A stretch of 64,000 nt of DNA from Lineus longissimus (Eukaryota > Nemertea > Pilidiophora > Heteronemertea > Lineidae). The stretch spans positions 12,894,501-12,958,500 of the forward strand of contig NC_088320.1 of assembly GCF_910592395.1 (NCBI RefSeq), given 5' to 3'. Shown one piece after another: positions 22,597 to 33,674 of this stretch (position 1 is the stretch's first letter; the number at the start of each line of letters is the position of its first letter). The notes under the pieces were generated by a model. The model was not told the origin of the DNA and did not search any database. It saw nothing but the letters and a program-made list of their open reading frames with translations. A program made the translations under genes and the position numbers.

Positions 22597-23340
22597 TTAA
22601 GCTAAGCGCACACGGGCGACAAAATGACAAAAAAACCTGAAAACATTTGTTTTCAAATATTTTTTCACAATTTGATGCCCGTCTGCGGGCGACAAAAACA
22701 GATGTTTTTCGAAAACATTTGTTTTTGAAACAGTTTTCGAATATTAAACATGCAATATATTTTTGACCTAGTCAAAATGTTTTTTGTCAAAACGTCGCCC
22801 GTTTGTGGGTGACTGCAACGAAACGTAAAACATTTTTTGCGTCATCATCGTCATTAGCCAATCACGATGACGTTCAGCGTCATGTGATACCAACCAAGCC
22901 AGGTCAAAATGGCAGCGCCAATTTTAAACGAAAGGGGGTTGATTGTGGATGAAGAATCGGAACTGCATGAATTAATATGGACGACTGAGCTCGAGGGCAG
23001 GTTGGTCGAGCTGTGACAGGAAAGGCCTGCCCTGTTCGAGGTGACCTCGCCGCTCTACAGCGATAAGAACAGGCGGTATGCCGCAATTACTGAAATAGCA
23101 AAGACCCTAGAGATCGGCCGCCATCTTGGAATACGCGGGTGTGACCGGGGGTGTGACGTATGGCGCAACCATGGTTACCCCTTGTTTTTGACGTGACCTG
23201 TGACGTGACCGTGTCATTTTGTCTCCCGCGTGCGAGTGATTGAAACAAACACGACAAAGACGCAAAACATTTCGAAAACAACTGAAAACAAATGTTTTCA
23301 GTTTCGCTGTCATTTTGTCGCCCGTGTGCGCTTAGCTTTA
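22597..23340. mobile_element. PIF/Harbinger element inserted in the LINE, TTA duplication
   Basis: The element 22600-23337 (738 bp) has inverted ends AGCTAAGCGCACACGGGCGA, continuing about 10 more bases, with TTA at 22597-22599 and 23338-23340. Internal words such as AAAACATTTGTTTTC recur in both orientations. LINE coding sequence resumes on the two sides, so this is a clean later insertion. Its ends differ from those of the element at 2551-3300, so it is another family, but it also keeps a MADF remnant. Confidence 0.88.
22909..23112 (+). pseudogene. MADF-domain remnant in the Harbinger element
   Basis: From ATG 22909 the frame reads LIWTTELEGRLVEL, then TGA at 23014-23016, then QERPALFEVTSPLYSDKNRR and YAAITEIAKTL. 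This is the MADF pattern (R-L-V-E-L-W-xx-P-L-F---Y-S-D-K--R--A---IA), and the TGA sits where the family has Trp, so a single G-to-A change made the stop. MADF proteins of Harbinger elements bind the element ends together with the transposase. The frame then runs into non-homologous sequence. Confidence 0.65.
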
Positions 23341-23495
23341 GAGACAGTTTGATCAACATGCTTATCCAAGTAAAATCGCTTTCAACAATAACACCTAGAT
23401 CCTTTACGTCTCGTACTCTTTCAAGCAGAGTTCCGCCCATGTTGTAATGGAATAGGAAGGGGTTTGACTTTCTAGTAACAGAGATTATCACACAT

Positions 23496-25432
23496 TTAGG
23501 TTAGAGACCATAGAATAGTTTCTTCCGTAAGAACATCCGGTAAATCATTTATATAGCAGGAGAAAAGAAGAGGGGCCAAAATAGAGTCCTGGGGGACACC
23601 CGAAAGAACGGGTGCGGGCGTTGACTCTTCCCCCTCAAGCACCATCTTTTGGGTCCGTGAGTTCAGGTACGACCCGAACCATTTCAAGAGTTGATCATGA
23701 ATACCAAAACTGCGGAGCTTATGACACAGGAGGTTGCTGGGGACACTGTCGAACGCACGGGATAGGTCAAGGTAAAGAACGTCGACTTGGCCACCCTTGT
23801 CCAGTTCCTGGCCTATCTTGTCGAATATTTCCACCAGTTGCGTACCTGTAGAACGGCTCTTACGAAAACCGTGCTGACCCTGGTTTAATAATGGTTCAAC
23901 GTATGGATACACATGATTGAATAAGCATTTTTCCATGACCTTGGATACTGCTGAAAGAAGGGACACCCCGCGGTAATTCTCAACGATACTCCTGTCCTTC
24001 TTCTTAAAGATCGGAATCACATTAGCATGTTTCCATGCTGATGGTACAGAACCAAGTTCCAGTGACCTATTGAATAAAAACGACAGAGAATGTCACAAGT
24101 CATCTGCGCAATGTTTCAAAACTCGAGGAGACACATGATCTGGGCTGCTAGCTTTAGCCGCATCAACATTGGCTAAAGCCTCCCGCACGGCATTGAAAGA
24201 CATTACCACAAAACCAAGATTAGGGTCCTCAAAAGTGTGAATAACCGAAGATGATTGAGCAAAGACCGAGGAAAAGTGCTTGTTAAATAACTCGGCTCTA
24301 GCCTTGTTGTCAGTTGCACTTTGGTCTCCCAGTTTCACGGTTGACGGAATGGAATTAGAATTAGTCATGGCGCGATAAAAAGACCACCATTTTTTAGGAT
24401 TAGAGTGGATTTCCTGTCCCAAAGAGTTAACATGCGATCTATATTTATCTCTCGTTAGGTTTCTAAGTTTATTCCGAAGGGCCTTGAACTTTTTCCACGA
24501 GGAAGCATTTACCCGCTTAGCTTTACGGCAAGCCGTCTTAACTTTGTTGGACAAATGCTTCACCTCCGCGTCAATCCAGCGCGGGCGATGATTGTCACGC
24601 ACCACTCGTTTTGGAACAAATGAATCTACACCGGTATTGAAAACGCTCAGCCAGTCGTTCCAGATGGTGTCCATATCAAACGTACAGTGATTGCGCACAA
24701 AATCCCTGCCAAGATTGTTACTTATATAGTTCCTCAATCCATTAAAATCCGCTGATTTATAATCGTACACCACACGAGTTACTCCGTGGTTGCGGACAGG
24801 GTGAAGTGAAATACCAGTTATAACCGAGAAGTGATCTGAATCGTACATATGGGGCCAAACATCCGCATCCAAAAAGCATTCCGGAGCATTAGTCAGAATT
24901 AGACCGAGAGTATTGCCAGCTTTGTGCGTTGGGCAGTGCACTAGCTGAGTCAAAAGAAAATCATTAACCAGTTCACAAAAGTCGTGGGCTTCGCCACAAC
25001 CTGGCGCAGAAACGCTCTCCCAGATTATTTCAGGTAAATTGAAATCACCCGCGAGACACACAAGGGAGAATTTATCCTCACAGTTGTCCAACACTTCACG
25101 AAGCTTTGCTACAAAGCCTATTGACTCTGGCGGCCGGTAACACGTAACAAAAGCCATTTTGCGACCATTCTCAAGCTGCAACTCGCATACCAGAATTTCG
25201 GCACCTTCAATTTCGAGATCAGAGCGACGGCCAAATTTATATGAACTTTTTACAGCAAAAAGGACACCTCCTCCCTTCCGTTGCCTATCGTTTCTAATTA
25301 TACATTATATTCGTTTACATTCAAGATAGACGCATCCGCAACAGTGTCGTTGAGCCATGATTCCGTTACACTGACCAAGTCAAAATTCTCAGTCGTAACT
25401 AAATTCTCGAATTCTACAAAGATTGCAGAAAG
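23496..25432 (-). pseudogene. CR1-like endonuclease/reverse transcriptase, amino part
   Basis: The endonuclease of the EEP/APE type is read from about 25425 (ENLVTTENFDLVSVTESWLN) through a frameshift near 25300 to GDFNLPEI and the catalytic SDHF-like box (MYDSDHFSVI). The linker holds a basic stretch (KAKRVNASSWKKFKALRNKL). Reverse transcriptase begins with VIPIFKKKDRSIVENYRGVS, then HGFRKSRSTGTQL, the first catalytic block LYLDLSRAFDSVP and VLSGVPQDSILAPLLF, after which the frame ends at 23496. An in-frame TGA interrupts the linker near 24092. The second catalytic block (YADD) is missing, so no activity is possible. The family makes proteins that nick DNA and copy their own RNA into it. Confidence 0.85.
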
Positions 25433-25606
25433 CTGCCAAAACACGTTTTGGTACGCACCAAGTCCTGCCATTGTGATGACAGACTTTGAAATCGCAGCGC
25501 TCAATGCTTTAAGAAACACCCTTGGGGATGACCCCGACATCAAGGACTGCTTTTATCACCTTACTCAGTCAACTTGGAGAATAGTTCAGGAACTTGGTCT
25601 GGTGCC
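25430..25606 (+). pseudogene. MULE-type transposase scrap
   Basis: An open frame holds CQNTFWYAPSPAIVMTDFE, then AALNALRNTLGDDPDIKDCF, YHLTQSTWRIVQELGLV. The pattern TDFE-A--NA, C-F-HLTQS--R-VQ-LGL is that of the MULE transposase domain, around its second catalytic Asp and the following helix. On the left it meets the truncated 5' end of the CR1-like LINE, on the right the inverted-repeat element at 25607. Only about 57 residues remain. Confidence 0.6.
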
Positions 25607-26562
25607 CAAGGAGGATACCGCGGTGACGTCACATCATGTGATCACGACCCATATTACTGATGGCTATGACCAATCACATTCAGTCTACTGACAGCACCAG
25701 CACAGAACATATCTCCACGTCTCACTGTCTGGTGCGCTCCTGTACACAAAACACCAAAAGACATGAAATATTGCAATACCTAGTATGGATTCTTCCTGTG
25801 TAAAATAAAATTTAAAGAGCAGATTAACTCCCACGAATAAAAAAGACGTTTGGCGTGGCCAAAGTGCGGAAATAATGCATCCGCTAATATACACTACGAA
25901 ATACACTAGGCAATGCACTACGCGATACACGGTAGAGATGCAGTTGAGTTTGTTATTGTTTTGACTTAGAACCCCCCCCCCCCCCCCCCCCCCATATCAT
26001 ATTCATGTATTCATGAAGTATGAACTCATTTCTGTCCCATACAACTCTAAGAACAGTCAATTTCTCCTTAAATCATTACCGAAACCGCGATATCCGCAGG
26101 AAGATTTCGTGCTTGTGTCCGAAAATGCATGATCTTACAGGGGTGCTAACTCGACAAATAGAGGGGATCTATGGGGATCTATGCGAGTTTTAGGTCCTAC
26201 AGGTCTCGAACTTGTAAAATCTGTAAACATGCCTCCAAATCCCATTATGATCAAGAAGAGATTGCCGGCCCATATCTGGGAGACTGTTTTGAAACCATCG
26301 CTAATTTGGGAAGATCGATGCCCGGCTATTTGGTTTTAAAAACCCTATTTTTCCCCATCAAAACAGCACCTTTCATTATTCAAATTATAACTTATTGTCT
26401 GAAGACTTATTTCATAGCAGAAAAGTACTAATAACTCTGATTTGATGCGAAAAATCGAACTTTATTTGATGACTTGATTTTCCCTTGGCCGTGGATAGAG
26501 TTTGTTTACAATATGCAGCGCCATCTTGGAAAAGCCGTGACGCCACCGCGGTATCCTCCTTG
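25607..26562. mobile_element. Unclassified element with 19-bp inverted ends
   Basis: CAAGGAGGATACCGCGGTG at 25607-25625 is repeated exactly in inverse at 26544-26562, followed on both sides by RCGTCAC. The interior is about 900 bp of non-coding sequence with a 22-base poly-C run (25972-25993). No matching direct repeats flank it, so the superfamily stays open; the left end replaces the continuation of the MULE scrap. Confidence 0.55.
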
Positions 26563-26650
26563 ATACACGCGAAAATAAATAACCTCAAGATTTCATCCAA
26601 ATTTGTCGAAAGTGCCCTTTCTTCTTTGGTTACAAGCGGTAAAATAATTG

Positions 26651-29600
26651 TCAAGCAGTATTACCGAGTTGGTGATTCTTCCAACTGTCTTTCATTACAT
26701 AGCCCAAAACACTCCAAACATTTTTAGCTGGCCTTTCCCAATACCGTTGAATTCGAATTGTTGGTTTGTCAATTTTGTCGGAAAACATTGCATAAAGGAC
26801 CTGTTCATCAGTGCTGGCCAGCCCTCGGTTTAAAAATAGGTCCGCGTAGAATCGATACAATTTTGTCCATCTTAGCATGACGTCACGCCTGGCGATGAAT
26901 ACACATCCACACAGAGAATATTGGTTAGTCAAGAATATCTCTTGCGGAGACAGCTTGCTGTTTAAAGGCAACATCTGGCCGTAGCCAACCTTCGATTGGT
27001 CAAATCCTGGCGGGGTAGCCAACTTAAATGGAAGGTGGTCAGTCTGGTTTTGAAAAAATCCTCCATCAAACCATGCGAAATAAGATGTATTGAACACATT
27101 CTCCTTTGCAGCTAACTCGACAAGTTCATACTTGGCATTCATTGAGCAGCCATATTCAGGCACAACCGTATTGGGATGAAACTGTGGGTAGCCTTTATAC
27201 GAAAGGATCTCCCTCACTTTATCAATCACTTGAAAACTCCTCAGCGCCTTCCTGTTGATCAGAAATATCTTTGTTTTCTTCTCTTGTGTCGCGCGGATCG
27301 TTTTAAACGTCTCATAAATGTGTTTGTCATCGAAGAATGCCACTACGTTATTCATGAGCCGGCCATATTCCCCCAAGCGCCTTTCATACATTTGTTTGGT
27401 GAATATTCGAGAATTTTTGTTGCCTTTTCGAAAAGTTCCAAGGTCAAAATATGCTGTCACGATGGTGATATCTTCACTGTAAACGCCCCGACTTACTCGT
27501 TTTTCATTCCTGCGCTGATTATGTGTCCTGATGTCATTCTTGAATTGAATGCTATCTTTCTGGAATAAGAAGAGCAGCAATTAGACGACAACTACTAGTC
27601 CTGGGGCTAAGGGTTTTTTGTGTGCAAATCTTGCTCCCAAAATTACTCTTCATATTTGATACGGGCACTAGCTGATCGGGACTCGTCATTTTAGCGAGGG
27701 TAGAACCTGAGAGTGAGTGTTTTTGTCTGAAGTGCAGGACGCCGAAAAAGCCGTAAAAAGTTGGTCAAGGGGAACTCTTTTTGACATAGCTCTGCAGGTA
27801 ATGCATTGTTTGAGGCATATTACCATTCAAAATGAAGCTATTCCTATCAGCTACATCACCATTTATAATCCATAATCAGCAAAAAGTTCAAAAGGTCAAA
27901 CTGTGACGTCATAATGGAGTTGCCCATAATGACAGGCCCAATGAGACAAGACCACTAATGAATATTCATAGGTTGGAGGGTCGAGGCCTATCAATTAGAC
28001 GAGTGCATGTTTTCAACTCTCAAGTACATATTTGGAGAGGTATTGAAAAAATATTTGTTGTGGCAAGTCTACAGATATAAAGAAATTATTTGATGAAAAT
28101 ATTAATTTCGAATTTTGCTAATTTGGTAATAGGGGGCGTGTTTTGTGATTTTTCTGCCAGTTGGCTGAAAAGAGTGGAAATATCAATGTCTGTCTAATTT
28201 GTCGATTATCAAAAAATTTCCGTGGTCAACTACCAGTTTATTTTTCACCATTTGCTTGCCCGACTGTCCTGAATATCATAACAAAATTTCAGATTCACAA
28301 CCCCACGCAGTATTTGATGCGTCGCGGTCAAACAATGACAATTTAACTGCTAAAAAGCTTAAAAAATCAATTGTGGTCTTGTCTCAATAAACAAATTCGA
28401 AATAGACAAAGTTAAGGAATGCACTTTTATTAGATGTATTCATTGATGGATCCAGTATGAAACGATCATCTTTCCCATAACACGCATAATGACCCCTTGG
28501 CAACCATTTGTATTTCGGCCAAATTTCTAAAATCGACCAAAAAATAGCAAATTCAAACCGAAACGGGGAAATTCAATCAATGATGTTTATTTGAATATTG
28601 TGGTAGTACCACAATACTTTGATTAAATGGCCATTATCTTATATTAGTGCCTTAAAAAGCATTCCGCTTTGAGGGATTCACCAAGCAAAACAAAACGTCA
28701 TTTTACACTATATAATTTTTAAGAGAAACTGTCAGCGACAACTTTCGAAACCCTTTTATCAAAAGAAAAAGCTGCTGGAATAAAGCAATGTAAAAAACTA
28801 GATAACTTGGTCAAGCATAGCACTGAAAATACTTTCCGTAACTATGACATAAGACACCACATGTAGTATGACCTCGTTCATACCTATTTGGTGATACTAG
28901 TCTGGAATAATGGCAAAACTGACAAACGGAAATTAATGCTCTGATCTGAGAGAGAATTAAGATATGAAGACACAGTAGATGAAGACTACCTGTCGGCTCC
29001 CAAAAGGGCCTAATGGCACGACTGCAGATGGTAACGCAATGACAAGGTTCCACTGTATACGACCGATTTTGCTGAAAATATTCCCTGCTTTTTGGACTAA
29101 TTTCACAAATATGCTAGATCATTGAGTAGAAATTCACCCTGAATCGATTAAATATACCTACAGACCTGCAGGACTCAGTAAAGGGTAGTGATCGAGAGGG
29201 CTAGGAGAAGTCACAGTGCCCACACTGAGATAAGCTATTTGACTGAGGAGATGCCCACGCCGATATGTATGGATTTTTTCTGGGCATCATACAGCAACAC
29301 GGTAAAATTGCCAGTGCCAGGTTTAGACATTGACGTAGAGGCAGATTTCAAACAACTTCCACACGTCTTCACACTGTGGAATCAACTATAACTTCTCCGA
29401 GCATCTTCGACCTCTCCGAGTCAACCCCAACCACCTCGGAGACCAAATCCAGGCACAATCCGACGGGCATCCTGTAAACAACAGCCGATGGTATGGATCA
29501 GACAGCACATCTATTTGACAGTTTTCTCACTGTGAGTATGACGAGGTTATGCTAGGACCACCAAAGGAGCTATGTTTAAGTTGTCAAACGGTGTAGCAGC

Positions 29601-32375
29601 TGGGGTTGTGTTGTACTTTCAAATGACACTAATATCCTTTGTCCCTTATACACATGTATCACAATTTGGGATCATGCCGAAAGCGCATAGACTAACTTTG
29701 GATGAGGTTGCACAAGGATGCAGAGCAATTTAAAAAAACGGTAGCTAAAATTGATTGATATGTTTTTGTCAGCTACCCAGAAATATAGTATATTTGTCAG
29801 CTACCCAGAAATATAGGTTACAGACTAATTTAGTGATTTTAGAAATAGTCGTAGGTTGGCCTATTTGGCGATAATATGATGCACCTCTTAGTCTGTCAGT
29901 GTGGCAATACAGGGCCGAAAGAGGCAAGTTATGTTACATTTGTGATCATTTAGTCGAAGTGTTGTTGTACTATCACAATATTCAAACATCATTTATTGAA
30001 TTTTACCGTTTTGGTCTGAATCTAGCAATTTTAGGTCGATTTAAAAAATTTCAATTGGCCGAAATACAAAAAGCCGCCATGGGGTCAATATGAGTGTTAT
30101 GGGAAATATGATTGTTTCAAAAACATTCTCATACCGTACCCTTACAGACTCAGTAAATAAATCTAATAAAAGTAAATTCCTTAATTCTGTTAATTAAAAA
30201 TAATCAGTTGCTTGGGCCTGTCATTTTTAGCAACGCCGTTGGGACGTCATAGTTTGAATTTTGGCAACCTTGATGTTCAAGCTTTCTGCTGATTATGGAC
30301 AGGATGATGAAGCTATTAAATAGGAATAGCAATGGTCATATGCTGGTAACAACGCATTACCTGCAGAGCTAGGTCAAAAAGATTTTCCCTCATTTCAGAC
30401 AAAAACATGATTTTTCGCACTGCATGCTGCCAGGTTTCAGGATGTCTACCCTCGCTCAAATGATGATTCAAATAGTGCCCTTAATAGTAATTTTGGGAGC
30501 AAGATTTCCACACAGTACCCCCTCAGCCCCCGGACTGTAGGGGAGGGCGGGGTAGGTTGATAGGGTTAATATAGGGTTACTAAAATTTGAAGAAAAATGT
30601 ATGCACTTTTCCTGTTCCAACCTGCCCCACTCAAAATGTTCCAACCTGCCCCCACACCTTCCGATTAAAAAACATGTCGTGTCCAGAGCACACATTGGAA
30701 CAAATGTTTTCTTTTTCATCCTATTTTGATTGTTCATCACCAAAACTCACCATACCGTACTACCTGCGCTTTTGCCTCCAGTATTCATTATAAAAAATGT
30801 CATTTTTAAGGTGTAGAAAAGTCACTCAGACATGCTAAAATCAGATGAACCTTTTTCAGAACTAGATGGTGTCCTCAAATGTCTTTTTACCAATATGGTA
30901 GAAGGGCACTATGAGAGGCTTTATAAGGATGGGAGTGCCAATAGTAACAGATTATCTCTTTCCACAAAAAATGCAATGTTTCAATACCCCGCGTTCCAAC
31001 CTACCACATCCTCCCCTACATTCGACTTACAATATTGCATACGGCTATTAGAGAGGTTGCACAATCTTACGATTGCCACTCGGGCTATATATCCGATATT
31101 ATAAATAATATCACTACTGTTATCATCATAAAACCACCACAATCTTCTTTATCAACGACATTATCACCATCATCGCTATCTTCACCATTATCACCACCAT
31201 CACCATCATCGCCATCATTGCCATTATCGCCACCGCCGTCGTCGTCCTCATCGTCGACATAGTCGTCATCGTCATTATCGTCGTCATCATCATCATAAAC
31301 TCTGTTCGGTGATAGTCAATAAAATAAGAATACTGCTGGAGTGTGATCCGATGAGTCACCAGATAACACGAGTTGATTTTCTCAGGCCTTATAGGAAGCT
31401 CGAGACCGCAGGTCGTGAGTTGACGACGTCCCGACTTCATGCCTATGTCGAAAGCCAAGAGTGGGGGAATTCCAACGTAATGATATAACAAAAGACAATA
31501 ACGATGGCGTGAGGTTGTGTAGAGGCTTTCTCCGGATCTGCATTGTGTGCAATCGTTACAAAAGTTACTCGCGAATAAAACGAAATGACAATCAAGGGAA
31601 ACCGGGAATTATGTAAATCTATTACACAGTGTGCATTTTGATATTCTGCTGAATATGACCATCACCCATTCCGTGCTCAAGTGTGCTAATGCTCTATACG
31701 TGTATATACCGGTCATCGTGTGGTGAACTTTGCAGCTAGTTTCAGAGTTAAAGGGTAACTCGTGTCAAATTTCACCATATAATGCTTTAGCTGTTTTTGA
31801 CAAATGACTACGTCACTTTCTCATAAATCGGTAAGGTTTTCGAATCGAAATGCACATTTTCTAGAATTTGATGGTTTAATCCCGCCCGGACGGCTCGCTT
31901 CGATGCCGTTGAAATTGCGCCACGCCGACGACGTTTTCGTTGATGACGTCCCAACATGAACATTTTCGCGGTCTCGGTGGTTTACATTCAGCGATTTTAT
32001 AATAAATCTAATCAAAAATGGAAAATTTGAGCTTTACACTTGTGATCAACAATTAAAAACGGACGTATTTCCGCAAAGTTGTAAATCACATCATAGTATC
32101 ACTTTAACATATCCCGACGGAACAAGTTGGAACCAGAAACAGTGAATCAACTTGTGTAGGCATTTATATAGAATAATTTGCAAAGATTTACGAAACTGGC
32201 CTGTATGTCGCTATAAAAGAAATCACATGTCACTGCAATGATGACTTCCGCGAAGAAAGACTATAATCACCTTATCGTGGTTGTTAAAACAAAATGTTGT
32301 CATGAACTGGAAGATGATAAATGTTCCTACAATGGCACACAAAGTAGTTGCGATCCGTCTATACAATTTAGACAT
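26651..32375 (-). CDS. HtrL/YibB-family type II membrane protein (two exons, complete)
   Basis: Exon 1 (32375-32271) codes a 7-residue cytoplasmic start MSKLYRR and a membrane anchor (IATTLCAIVGTFIIFQFM); exon 2 (27559-26651) follows a TTATTCCAG acceptor. Both junctions are phase 0, giving 337 residues. The donor AAG|GTGATT is weaker than average, so the pairing is inferred. Exon 2 shows the HtrL/YibB pattern: IVTAYFDLG, a YERRLGEY-NN region, VVPEYGCSMNAKYELVELA, FAWFDGGFF and DEQVLYAMF. The family has glycosyltransferase-like features in bacteria and occurs in invertebrates; a short tail plus signal anchor is the usual layout of Golgi glycosyltransferases, so a luminal transferase is the likely role, but substrate is unknown. 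The 4.7-kb intron contains the large inverted-arm element and a MITE. Confidence 0.78.
27597..30543. mobile_element. Large element with ~600-bp inverted arms
   Basis: The left arm (27597 to about 28635) and the inverse of the right arm (about 29940 to 30543) align through words such as AAATCTTGCTCCCAAAATTA, AGCTCTGCAGGTAATGC, ATGACAGGCCCAA, TTTGTATTTCGGCCAA and TCAATAAATGATGTTT-like sequence at moderate identity. The arms differ in length because a 443-bp MITE sits in the left one. The centre (28640-29940) has no recognisable gene; it includes a 24-bp duplication near 29770-29820 (GTCAGCTACCCAGAAATATAG). Superfamily unknown. It lies in the HtrL-gene intron. Confidence 0.65.
27943..28385 (+). 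mobile_element. 443-bp MITE, copy 1, nested in the left arm
   Basis: Ends are GAGACAAGACCAC and its exact inverse. The right arm of the host element keeps the uninterrupted sequence (inverse of ATGACAGGCCCAAGC...), so the insertion is visible against its own paralogous empty site. AAT flanks both ends. It has no coding content. Confidence 0.85.
30536..31021. mobile_element. Short element with ~22-bp inverted ends
   Basis: TGTAGGGGAGG at 30536 continues ..GGGGTAGGTTG, and the right end near 31021 is its inverse with three differences (CAACCTACCACATCCTCCCC). It abuts the right end of the large inverted-arm element. The inside is non-coding; CCAACCTGCCCC words recur near 30617 and 30640. Class unknown. 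Confidence 0.5.
31110..31305 (+). repeat. Imperfect (ATC)n/(GTC)n trinucleotide tract
   Basis: Interspersed ATC, ACC, GCC and GTC triplets over nearly 200 bases. It opens a Ser/Pro-rich frame on the plus strand and a Met-rich frame on the minus strand; neither is taken as a gene. Confidence 0.9.
31306..32270. other. HtrL-gene intron, nothing recognised
   Basis: Part of the long intron just downstream of exon 1 on the minus strand. Only short frames without domain signal. Confidence 0.5.
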
Positions 32376-33228
32376 GTTGTCTTGTTTCGTATCGGAGAAA
32401 CACGGTCTGGTTAGTAAAGTATCCGATATGAATCGTAGAGGTCCTCGCTCGAAATACCCTGTCACATTTTGCAATAAATGGTGCAGCTGGTGAAGCGTGG
32501 GTCATGTGACACATCTAATTGGACGACACCTGGTCATTAAAGAATAAAACTGTCCAGCGCATTATCAATGTCTGCCGCCAATTAGCACATCTTGTCGGGG
32601 TTAATGTGGGCATGTATGTGTGCTGAATTTTCAGGCACTTATTTTCCGCAGACATCGTCGACGTTCATTTTTTCCTCTATTGAAGAGGCAGGCTAACCAA
32701 TGCAACTTAGATGGTCTCTCTGTGAGCTAAGATTTTAAACCTCTCATGCATAAAAACCCTTGCGGCAAAGTTAGATAACGCCCGTCCACCATGTTTGAAC
32801 GACCGGTCAGCCCTGTTTCAAATACCCTTAGATATGACATACTACCAACAAGCCGCAGTGGCGCTATCGTATTCTAAACAGAGCACTGGGACAAGGATCG
32901 CTCAGACTAGTTCCAATATGATGATATATTTGTCGTTGACATTACGAGGAGGTTGCTTGACGACGATGCACATCGCACGCATTGGACACAGTTTCTTTTA
33001 AGTAAAGACACCAATGAGCACACTTTGATCGTGTTATGCAAACATTTTCCATGGCAATATCTCGGGAACAATTATACTTTGTTTTTATAATATTATATCC
33101 ACCTTTCTGCATACCAGGCTAAAATAGCAATTCGTCATTTCATATCGCGAAGGCAAATATCCGGCTCATTATAAATCTCATGAATATTTGCGGCCTCTTC
33201 ATACATGTTCCATAGATCTGTGGCGGAC
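32376..33228. other. Upstream flank of the HtrL gene
   Basis: Probable promoter side of the minus-strand gene starting at 32375. A longer in-frame start exists at 32474, but it would put about 33 extra residues before the anchor. No further feature is seen. Confidence 0.45.
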
Positions 33229-33670
33229 GAGACAAGACCACAATTGATTTTTTAAGCCTTTTAGCAGACTGAGTTATATTGTCAATGTTTGACCGCGACG
33301 CATCAAATACTGCGTGGGGTTGTGAATCTGAAATTTAGATTATTTTATTCCGGACAGTCGGGCAAGTAAATGGTGAAAAATAAACTGGTAGTTGACCACG
33401 GAAATTTTTTGATAATCGACAAATTAGACAGACTTTGATATTTCAACTCTTTTCAGCCAACTGGCAGAAAAAACTCAAAACACGCCCCCTATTACCCAAT
33501 TAACAAAATTCGAAATTAATTTTTTCATCAAATAATTTCTTTATATCTGTAGACTTGCCACAGCAAATATTTTTTCAATACCTCTCCAAATATGTACTTG
33601 AGAGTTAAAAACATGCACTCGTCTAATTGATAGGCCTCGACCTATGAATATTCATTAGTGGTCTTGTCTC
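33229..33670 (-). mobile_element. 442-bp MITE, copy 2, opposite orientation
   Basis: Nearly full-length partner of the copy at 27943-28385, reversed, sharing CGTGGTCAACTACCAGTTTA, GGTCGAGGCCTATCAATTAG and the (inverse) ends. GGAC occurs directly at both borders (33225-33228, 33671-33674) and may be a 4-bp target duplication. Confidence 0.85.
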
Positions 33671-33674
33671 GGAC

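Larger units (their letters stand above)
21986..23491 (-). pseudogene. CR1-like LINE C-terminal region, interrupted
   Basis: Beyond the palm deletion the reading continues (VRDVKDLGVIVESDFTWIS) to 23341, is split by the Harbinger element 22600-23337 and resumes at RRVTGNCKRIELLKTMYGSV, then RSRLEYCSVAWDSS and VQRRVTRQILG. The end has the CR1-type motif FNRIVNLWNDLPRDLR and stops at 21986. An exact 80-bp tandem duplication (22223-22382) shifts the frame because 80 is not a multiple of three. Confidence 0.8.
21746..25432 (-). mobile_element. CR1-like LINE, 5'-truncated and defective
   Basis: Reading leftward the element carries endonuclease, reverse transcriptase, a C-terminal region and a 3' untranslated region ending in an (ATAA)n microsatellite at 21746-21763, as usual for CR1-clade elements. 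The 5' end is lost near 25432, where MULE-like sequence begins. Inactivating marks are a frameshift in the endonuclease near 25300, an in-frame TGA near 24092, loss of the reverse transcriptase segment that should hold the YADD box near 23494, an inserted Harbinger element (22600-23337) and an 80-bp tandem duplication. Confidence 0.85.

Noticed and set aside
23107-23313. 68-codon minus-strand frame inside the nested Harbinger element
   Set aside because: No transposase motif; it overlaps element ends and the antisense of the MADF remnant.
31126-31491. Met-rich 121-codon minus-strand frame
   Set aside because: Produced by the trinucleotide tract at 31110-31305.
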